Assembly: GCA_030998225.1 (NCBI GenBank)
Contig: JAPYXD010000686.1
Location: 3,844,001-3,908,000 of the forward strand
Reading direction: 5' to 3'
DNA: 64,000 bases
DNA from: Diplolepis rosae
Taxonomy: Eukaryota > Arthropoda > Insecta > Hymenoptera > Diplolepididae
Part shown: in pieces, positions 56,022 to 64,000 of the stretch
How the letters are laid out: each line of letters starts with the position of its first letter
Numbering within the stretch: position 1 is the stretch's first letter
Translations under genes and position numbers: made by a program
The notes under the pieces: model-generated
What the model saw: only the letters and a program-made list of their open reading frames with translations
What the model was told of the DNA's origin: nothing
Databases searched by the model: none

Positions 56022-57363
56022 TATACTTTATAGTGGCAATAATATAACAAATTTGGATCATTTATGGTTAAATGTACGTCAAAATAATCGTTATTACAGG
56101 TTTAATACTTACATATTGAACATCAGCTCAAAATTTGTCGATTTTTTTAGGACTAATACATTTTGTAAGATAAATACCCAAAAAGTTCGTGAAAATGGAA
56201 GACAAGAAATCTATTATTAAAAACATTTCATTTGATGGATCAAAATTATATGAATATCGGGAAGAAAGCCAGAAACAAGGTACACTTGGTACAAATTATT
56301 ATTGAGCCTGCGAAAAAGTATGAATATTCGAATAACAATTAAATAACATTATCAACATCATAATTCTATTACATTTGATTCATATAATTTTGATCTGTCA
56401 AATGAAATATTTTTAATAATAGGTTGCTTATCTTCCATTTTCACGAACATTTCGGGTATTTATCTTACAAAATGTATTAGTCCTCAAAAATTCGACAAGT
56501 TTTAAGCTCATGTTCAACATGTAACTGCCAATCCTATAATAACGATTATTTTGACGTATATTTAACAATAAATGATCAAACTTTGTTATATTATTGCCAA
56601 TATAAAGTGTATATATATGTTTTCTTCCCATTCGTCAAGAGTGTTTCTGAATAATTTTTATAGAATAGATATAAATAAAGAAAACGAATTGGCAAAAATT
56701 AGGTTACAACTCTGTTGAATCGCGTGCTCTCGGCATGGGTGCATCTCTTTTTCTCCGCGTTTGATCGATACATCTCTAGATGGTATCGGTGCGCTTGAAC
56801 ACAGTTAAAAAAATTCCCGTCCTGACCACAGTTTTGGATTAAAAAATCTCAAAATATATTAAAAAACTGCCTGAAAGCCTGCTGAACAACTTTCTCGCTG
56901 AAAGTTCTCTCAGCTCTAAACTTCCTCGCATAAATTTTTTCCTCAAAGATGAAAAATGAGAATTTTGCCAGCCGCAATTGTTCTAAAAAAATTATTAACA
57001 AATTTAGAATTTCGTTATGTTGAACATAACCATCTAAAGCTCTTGGGTTTTTTAAGTCTGTTGATAAAATTTCAGAATAACCCGGACAAATTTGTACGAA
57101 AAACAGCGAGTTGATTGGAAAAAATCGATTGATTTCGTACATTCAAAAAATACGGTTTTCTTCGATTGTAGAAAAAACTAGAGTTCTGACACACAAATTT
57201 ATGGGAGAAATAATATGCGGAATGACATTAAACATGTACTTACACGTTTTTTTGGTTATTTTTCCGAATGTTTTATTCAAATGAAAAAAAAGTTCGCGCA
57301 TTGTGGTATCCCTTCTTTTGCCTACTAGGCAACGCGCTGTGTCGGTTATGGAATCCGAAGCCT

Positions 57364-58545
57364 CAATTATCTAGCTTTTTAATTTTTCCTCCATTTAATA
57401 AAAACACATTATCTCCAATTTCTATTTTCAAAGGATTTATTTTTCTATCGTGGTACATTTTTGATTTTTCTTTGCTGTTTTGAGATTTTCTCTCACCCAA
57501 GATCGCGCTTCATGCAGTTGTGTAACAGAGATTATTATATAATCAATATAGGTTTGCAATTTTGTATTTTGTGGTAAAGATGCACTAGAGGGTTCACGAG
57601 CTAATTTACCAAAAACTAATTCATAGGGCGTACATTTTGTGTCTAAGTGCACATTTTTGTTATATGATAACATTGATAATTCTAGCAAATCGTCCCATTC
57701 TCAATTTTCTGCTACAAATTGCTTAAGATATTCACCTAGAACATGATGTGATCGTTCGAGTGATCCATTGAATTGAGGGTAAAACGCTGTAGTAAAAAAT
57801 TGATTGATTTCACAGCGTTTTGCCAACTTTTTCAACGAATTGCTAAAAAAATCTCTGCCTTGATCCTCCTTTCGGCGATTCAAATATGCAAATAAATTGT
57901 TTCACGAAGGCATCTGCTATTTTATTAGCTTGATGATTAGGAAGAGGTATTCCTAGAGAGTATTTTGTAAAATTATCTTGTATGGAAAGAATATACAAAT
58001 TACCAGATTTTTTTCCTGGTAGTGGACCAACAATATCCAATGATATTTTTTCAAAGGCAATAGTGGGTGTATCAGTAATATCCATAGGACTTTTAGTTTC
58101 AACTTTAAAAAACGTTTTTGTTTGACATTGTAAACAGCTTCGAATATATTTTTGAATATTGACTTTCATATTCTCCCAGAAATTTTTTTGGCGAATTCGA
58201 TTATTTTCGTAAGTGAATTTGCAAAATCTAAATAAAAAATTAATTTCATTTCTTCCCAAGCTATGTGGGTGATTTTTTAAATCTTTGAAATACTAATCAA
58301 TCGAAGATTTAATTTTTAAGATAATTCATGTAAAGAGTAAAATGACAATTTTATATTATTCAAGGTTTCAGATAAATTGTCTCTAGTTTCTTCTTCAATC
58401 GAAAGAGAAAAATGATAGAACACTTTTTAATTTTTTTTTGCTGTTCCTTTTTGTAAATTTGTAACTTTTGGTAAAGTTCCACGTTTTTCTACAGTTTTTG
58501 ACCATTATCACGATAAGTTCCATTTGTTTGTAATTTGTAATATTA
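57364..58545 (-). pseudogene. Gypsy integrase fragment
   Basis: Minus-strand frames 58259-57843, 57883-57701 and 57688-57437 read as one integrase with several frameshifts. Visible parts are the zinc site end (CLQCQT), the core SLDIVGPLPGKKSG, the RDFFS motif, and CTPYELVFGKLAREPSS. About 80% similar to 13864-16123 by eye. Confidence 0.78.
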
Positions 58546-58564
58546 AAAAATGTGTCAAGATTTA

Positions 58565-59326
58565 TAAAGGGTTTCCCAATAGGGATGATATGATTTTGAA
58601 TGTCCCTATCGGGCTCATTTGAACTAAAATTTTTGACGTCTGCTGTCAGTTGTCATCAGTAAGGTTTGCCATTTAATCATGAGTAGTTTCACGCTTCCAC
58701 AACGTTTGGAAATTGTCCAATTATTTTATCAAAATTCGAGAAGTTTTGTCGGTGTTCAAAGAGCATATCGTGCAAAATATGGTCGTCATTCTGCTCCATC
58801 CGCGCTCTCAATTCCTCGAATAATCGATAAGTTGGAGAGTGAATTTACTCTATTGGATACTAAGCCTAAAAATCGTATGCGTACCGCACGTTCTAGACAG
58901 AATATAGCCGCCGTACAGGCCAGTATCGAGGAAAACCGTGAATTGTCCGTGCCACGCCGATCTCAGGAATTGGGCCTGTCCAGGATGACTACCTGGCGTA
59001 TTTTGCGATTGGATCTTGGCCTGCATCCCTATAAGATGATTCTGGCCCAAGAACTGAAGCCTAATGACCATCGTTTGCGTCGGGAGTTCGCGGATTGGGC
59101 TCTGGAATCAATTGAAAATGATCCCAATTTTCATCAAAAAATCATCTTTTCTGATGAGGCGCATTTTTGGCTCAAGTCTCGGGGGACATTTGGCCGATAT
59201 ATTGTTTAAGTCATAAATGGCATAGAATATCCAATATAATAAAAAAGATTTCGATCAATTCCGAATGAATATTCAGTGTTTTTTTTTCAATTTCAAAACA
59301 TATCACCCTTATTGGGAAACCCTTTA
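58565..59326 (+). mobile_element. mariner-like element, truncated transposase, 762 bp
   Basis: Inverted ends TAAAGGGTTTCCCAATA and its complement, flanked by TA at 58563-58564 and 59327-59328. The single gene inside lacks its C-terminal half. Confidence 0.8.
58679..59209 (+). pseudogene. mariner-like transposase, N-terminal 176 residues
   Basis: Starts MSSFTLPQRLEIVQLFYQNS, an N-terminal HTH typical of the insect mariner-like group with a DUF4817-type start. A second HTH follows (RRSQELGLSRMTTWRIL), then the first catalytic Asp in IIFSDEAHFWL. The frame ends shortly after, and the second and third Asp are absent. Open and clean over 530 bases, so the truncation is by internal deletion rather than by general decay. 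Confidence 0.82.
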
Positions 59327-59528
59327 TATTGGTTTTTGGTGGTTTTTTGAAAAAACCAATTCGAAATATGGTGAATATCGCTCATTTCTCGAGATTAGAA
59401 TGAAATCTAGGTCATTAAAGTCTTATTTTTTCAAACTTCTATCTATCCTGTTAAAAAAAATTGAAAAATATTATATTTATAATGCTTAATCGAATCTTAT
59501 AACGATAATCGAGAACTTCTATAAAGAA

Positions 59529-59945
59529 ATAGCCAAAAATCGACAATGTCTTCCTTAATCTAACAAGCACTAATCAAACGTAACTTAACTTATTGGAAAA
59601 AAATTTATGTATGCGATAAAGAAATGGCCAACGTCTTCCCTAACCTACAACGCAGTAATCTAACGTAACTTAACTGATTGGCAAAAACTTATTTATGTAA
59701 TAAAAAAATGGCCAATAGTCAAGAATTTCATCCTCAACCTAACAAGCATTAATTTACCGTGACTTGAGTGATCAGGAAAACTTTATTTATGCAGAATTAT
59801 CTCTATCTTTATTGCAGAAATCAGGTTTTCCTGATTATTTAAGTTACGTTAGATTAGTGCTTGTTAGGTTAAGGATGAAGTTCTCGATTATTGGCCTTTC
59901 TTTAACGCATAAATAAATTTTTCCTGATCAGTTAAATTACTATTG
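59529..59945. repeat. Tandem then inverted ~90 bp repeats
   Basis: Three direct units (from about 59529, 59625 and 59708) share ATGGCCAA, AACCTAACAAGC and CTTAACTGATTGG. A fourth copy at about 59815-59945 is inverted, so the array can fold back. Confidence 0.65.
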
Positions 59946-60232
59946 GACAAATTAAGGGTTTTAGAGAATAACCTCTTGCTTTGGTAAAAATTATTTGATG
60001 TATTCAAGACACTTGGAAGGCAGGTCTTCTCTCTATTAGATGAGATTTTGGACTAAAGAACGAACGTGCCACATCTACTTCATTCATACACAATACACAT
60101 TCTAAATCTATGCTTAATAGTTTATACTAGTAAGATTACCATAGCTCCACATAACTACGCACAGCACTTGAAGCTTTATCCCAAACTTTTTAGAACAGTA
60201 GCATACAGACGACGTATAATTTATCGTTTTGT

Positions 60233-62513
60233 CACGTCTCGCAACGTATTTAAATGTATTAAATGCACACAGGCTAGATTGAGTTAGAAATCTATGAGGA
60301 AATCGATAGAGGGCAATAAGGAGTAGGGGAAGTAGGGAGCAGTATAGGGCCCCTTCTCCTCTGAGAAGATATGACTACGTAACAATTTTCGCTGACCGTC
60401 AATTTGTATAAAAAAATATAAAAGAGGCCCACACCAAGAGCAAGCAGTCAGTAAATTCTTCGTCTAGTTCGACACTTAAATTTTCCTTCGGATTTATAAC
60501 CGGTCTCGCGACAATAGTCCAGTGCGGCATTTCAATTTAACTTCAAAAATCTCTGAATTTGAGATTAATAAAATTCGACAGGGACAATTTAAAATCCAAG
60601 TTCGGGAGTCGTAAAAGTCATCGTGGACTTGTATAGATCTTTGTAAAGATCTTCGAACAGTGTCATAAATTAGGATCACCGCCTTTACGGAATATACTTG
60701 TGCGGCCTATTTCTCCGTCTCTCTCACACACCTTGACTACACCTGTGGGGAACCTGCGTAGCACTGATTAGCTGAAATTTCATTTCGGGGAAAATTCTAC
60801 TTATCACTTGCCGCGTCTCCCCTCCACTCGGTCTTCTGGCCGAGTGCCTAGACGGTTATTGCATGCGCACCCTCAATTAAGAAAGAAAACATAAATGCTA
60901 GGTGGAACAAACCTTATTATTTTCTATCCTTCTTTTGAAACTTCATCTTTCATAGCTCTTATCTTGCATGTGTTCCAAAGGAGAGCATTTTTTAACATCT
61001 TTGAATTTATTGAGAAAATGCTCTGGGAATGCCCTCAAACTGCTTTCAACTTATAACTAAAAATTTCAATAAAATAGATTTGTTAGATCACAAAGGGATT
61101 TGACCTTGAGGCTAATCTAAGTGATTTAATAATCAAATCATTTCTTTGAAATTTTATAATTTACATAAATTGTATGAAATAAAATAAGTCTAAAAAATCA
61201 CGCAGGGATCTGACCTTGAGGCTAACCTAAGTGATTAAGTAACTTATCTTATTTAAAAAATTATTCTAATTTGTTAACTAAGTTTTGATTTAAGTTTAAA
61301 ATAAACATAAAAAAAACAGCACACAAGAGTATGAGTTTTTTTTTGGGTACGTTGAACGGTCATCATTGATTACGATCATTGGGTAAGGCAAAGTTCGAAA
61401 TGCTTGTGATTGTATTGTTTATAACTTTAATTTTAACTCTGTTAAGGGACAGAATATTTTTATTTGCAAAGATTGACCAAGGATCTGAACCTGAGCCAAA
61501 CATGTCCAATCTAGGGATAAAATAAATTGTGCATAACTCGAATCCTGTCTGATCTGCATTATAAACAATTTTATTTTTTTTAAACAATTTATAATTTAAT
61601 AAATCAATGAAATAGATCATTATAATTTACAAAAAGGCACACGTAGTTGGTACAATATATATATAACCTTATATTAAGTTCATACTATTTCAAAAAAAAC
61701 TATGTAGTAATTTATAACAAAAAAAAATTCAATATTAAGATAATATAAATTTTTATGACATCCAAAAAATTATTTATATTGGAATGTATCAAATAGTAAA
61801 ATGCAAAAAAATAGAAATTGTAAAACAAGCGCCGAAATCAACGTTATATTTATCATTCACATATTGTTACTATATCAGAAGAATAATTTGAATGTATTTC
61901 TTCAAACATGAACTAATATATTCTTCTTCCGAAGATTCGATCGCGGAAGCCTTGCTCTCGCGCTTGAACTGAGGGGGGTGGTGTCACGTCCCGCGACGTA
62001 TTTGAATGTATTAAATACACTCAGGCTGGATTGATTTAGAAATCTGTGAGAAAATCGATAAAGGGGAATAAGGAGTAGGGGAAGTAGGGAGCAGAATAGT
62101 GCCCCTTCTCCTATAAGAATATATGACTACGTCACGAGTTACGCTGACCGTCAATTTGTATGTGAAAATAAAATAAAAGGGGCCCACACAGTTAATTTTT
62201 CGTTTGGTTCGACACTTGAATTTTCCTTCGGAATTATCACTGGTCTCGCGACAATAGTTCAGTACGGTATTTCCAATTTAACTCCGAAAATTTCTTAGTT
62301 TGAGATCGATAAAATTCGACCGGGACAATTTAAAATCCTAGATCAAGAGTCATAAAAGTCATCGTGGACTTGTATAGATCTTTGTAAAGATCTTCGCACA
62401 GTGTCATAAATTAGGATCACCGCCTTCACGGAATATACCTGTGCAGCCTATATCTCCGACTCTCTCACACACCTTGACTACACCTGTGGGGATCCTGCGT
62501 ACCACGTATTTAC
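60233..62513 (+). mobile_element. Internally deleted relative of the second gypsy element
   Basis: An LTR beginning TGTCACGTC starts at 60233. Leader sequence (61014-61650) matching 20940-21540 follows, then a short unmatched 3' segment, a polypurine tract ACTGAGGGGGGTGG (61967-61981) and a second LTR starting at 61982. Gag and pol are missing entirely. Both LTRs match the first ~530 bases of the LTR at 21638-22478. Confidence 0.75.
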
Positions 62514-63215
62514 CGCCGTGTTTTTTTTATTCTTCTTATTCAAATGGATAAAGCATATTCATCTATTTCAAACTATGGACAAAGGTGAAAAATAGTTGTG
62601 ATTTATGAAAAAAAAAAATTTGGTTCAGCTCCTTATATTTTATCTTTTCCAAAATGGCGTAAAACTATGGAAATGTGGAAAATAGGCGTTTTTTTATGAC
62701 ATTTCTAAGATAACTGGATAATACACGGAATTTTATTGATCAAACTGTCAAATTTGGATTGATAAATTATGTGCAGACCTCGTCTGGTATATGTAATGAC
62801 CTGATTAATGGCGGATTCAATATGGCGCTGGGAGAACTTGGGAAATTCCGAGTTTTTTCAAGTTTATCGTTGATGAAAATTCCTGAACCTTTATTAAATT
62901 TAATTTTTCTATGTTTCTTGGCACAGTATATAAAAATCCGGTGACAGTGTTAGAAAATTGAAAATGGCGGATCCAATATGGCGGTCAAAATATTGAAGAT
63001 TTAATAATAAGCTAATGAAAAAAATATTTTCGTATTTTATGTAAAATTTGTGATAAAAAATTTTTCTAGACATTTTTTGATTGAGAGCGCAGTTTCAGCG
63101 GAAAAAATTCGTAAAGTTCTGAATTTATATTTCACGATTTGCTGTTTGCTTGAGCTTTCTTACTATAAACGATAATTTGCTATGAAAAGCATACAAAAAA
63201 AAATTATTGAAGTAA
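62514..63215. other. Intergenic, nothing recognised
   Basis: ATGGCGGATCCAATATGGCG-like words occur twice (near 62810 and 62970). No gene. Confidence 0.35.
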
Positions 63216-63377
63216 AACTTCTGCTATATTTTGAGAACCGATGTAGTCTGCGAAAGACATTTTCCAAGAGAGCAGATAATTGTCTACAAAAATGGCAGAA
63301 CCAAAAAATTGAGGAAGAATTCATGTCCGATACGAGAATGCGAAGAAAATCGACATTTGATGTATTGTAAACATCAG
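63216..63377 (+). CDS. Possible THAP zinc-finger exon fragment
   Basis: A short frame with VCERHFPREQ, LRKNSCP and a Cys/His-rich end (YCKHQ), then a CAG/GTATCA donor. VCxxHF followed by a Pro-containing segment is the C-terminal half of THAP DNA-binding domains. The N-terminal C..C pair is not visible in this frame, so this would be one exon or a fragment. It does not join the helicase frame downstream in phase. Confidence 0.4.
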
Positions 63378-63584
63378 GTATCAAACATTTTAATTCTTAA
63401 AATTATAATTCTCTCATAATAATAATTAACAGTAATTGTTACTGTGTCAGAATGTTTAATAAAAACATTGAAAATTATTACTAATATCATTTATATAATT
63501 TAATACGTGTATGTTTATGTAATATTACATTATATTATATTTTCAAATATTGACATACTACGTATTTTTATTTGCATTTTCAAG

Positions 63585-64000
63585 AATAACTCGAGTGTGG
63601 CTTGACTTTGATGACAATGGAAAAACAGGGCAAAAAATAAGCAAAACAGCAGCTGCTTATATTCAACATCACAACTTGGCCCGTCATGCAGTTCCGATCA
63701 ACAGAAGGACAGCTACGATCTCATTAAATAATAACAAGACAATTGTCGCGAAGAGAAATCAACTACCACTTGTTTCGGTGTGTGCTATGACCATTCACAA
63801 GTCTCAAGGAGGGACTTTCGACCAAATCGTATATGAGTACAATAAAAAGCATGCACAGCAACTACTTTACGTTGCATTGTCGCGAGTTACAACAATCGAG
63901 GGACTATTCATTGTTACTAAGACCGACAACGATTTTACATTTCATCACGGAAAGAGAGCTGCAACATCAATGGTTTCTTTACAAGACGAATTCAGAAGAC
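63585..64000 (+). CDS. PIF1-type helicase C-terminal part (Helitron-like), runs off window
   Basis: An uninterrupted frame to the window end. It includes ITRVWLDFDDNGKTG, then motif V-like VCAMTIHKSQGGTFD and motif VI-like LLYVALSRVTTIEGLF. These are the last helicase motifs of the PIF1/RecD family, which form the C-terminal half of Helitron RepHel proteins. The Walker motifs should lie upstream but are not seen, so the copy is 5'-truncated or has an intron. A CAAG acceptor at 63581-63584 is possible; the frame is also open some way upstream of it. Confidence 0.7.

Larger units (their letters stand above)
54873..57208. mobile_element. Large fold-back element nested in the gypsy fragment
   Basis: The ends ATTTCTCCCATAAATTTGTG and its complement are perfect inverted repeats. 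The arms (about 54873-55450 plus 56024-56250 on the left; about 56390-57208 on the right) are inverted copies some 800 bases long. The left arm carries the mini-mariner at 55458-56021, which must be younger. Short frames inside (55108-55347) have no recognised domain. Confidence 0.72.
54795..58545 (-). mobile_element. Integrase part of a gypsy element, interrupted copy
   Basis: 54795-54871 and 57364-58545 together match the integrase end of the element at 13864-16123 (for example CTAAAACTTCGTGAGG at both). The missing middle is filled by the fold-back element. No LTR is attached. Confidence 0.75.

Overview
This is a eukaryotic, AT-rich window that is almost entirely a nest of transposable elements, most consistent with an arthropod (probably insect) genome. 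The basis is Ty3/gypsy elements of insect type, two Penelope-like element (PLE) copies, an R1-clade non-LTR element, piggyBac and mariner remnants, and a Helitron-type helicase. I cannot name the species. The only convincing host gene is a pair of exons of an axonemal dynein intermediate chain (DNAI1-like) at 43278-43754.

Layout. 1-11802: a Ty3/gypsy retrotransposon in + orientation that resembles the Osvaldo group. It has a partial 5' LTR cut by the window edge, a tRNA-Lys primer site, gag, pol with two in-frame stops, and a matching 3' LTR end. In the position usually held by env it carries two accessory reading frames: a ~150-residue protein with a finger-like motif and a 225-residue extended-Tudor protein. 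The element sits inside a piggyBac transposase gene (11803-12742, minus strand). 13864-22478: a second Ty3/gypsy element on the minus strand (tRNA-Gly primer site, 841 bp LTR), damaged. Its integrase frame carries two AT-hook motifs and a long acidic repeat. Its LTR interrupts a nearly intact minus-strand PLE (22479-25503) that faces a second, plus-strand PLE (25578-33765). That second PLE is split by an R1-clade element (26911-31230), which is flanked by about 937 bp of duplicated PLE sequence.

33.8-43 kb holds small non-autonomous DNA elements (TA-flanked, TTAA-flanked and CACTG-ended), minisatellites, a mariner 5' fragment and a conserved repeat-family pseudogene. 43.3-43.8 kb holds the dynein exons. 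44.5-50.3 kb holds further degenerate coding fragments: a repeat-family pseudogene, R1-like ORF1, a palindromic PLE fragment with a hammerhead-ribozyme-like core, and an unidentified ~286-residue pseudogene. 51-59.5 kb holds fold-back and mariner-like elements, including a three-level nest (gypsy fragment, fold-back element, mini-mariner). 60.2-62.5 kb is an internally deleted relative of the second gypsy element. The window ends in the 3' part of a PIF1/Helitron-type helicase.

The most interesting system is the LTR retrotransposon with a captured Tudor domain. Tudor proteins scaffold the piRNA pathway that silences such elements, so a transposon-borne Tudor protein is a candidate for interference with or adaptation to host silencing. 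That role is inference; what the sequence shows is the position, the open frame and the fold-type motifs. Next come the ~937 bp duplication around the R1-like element and the hammerhead-like motifs at PLE termini.
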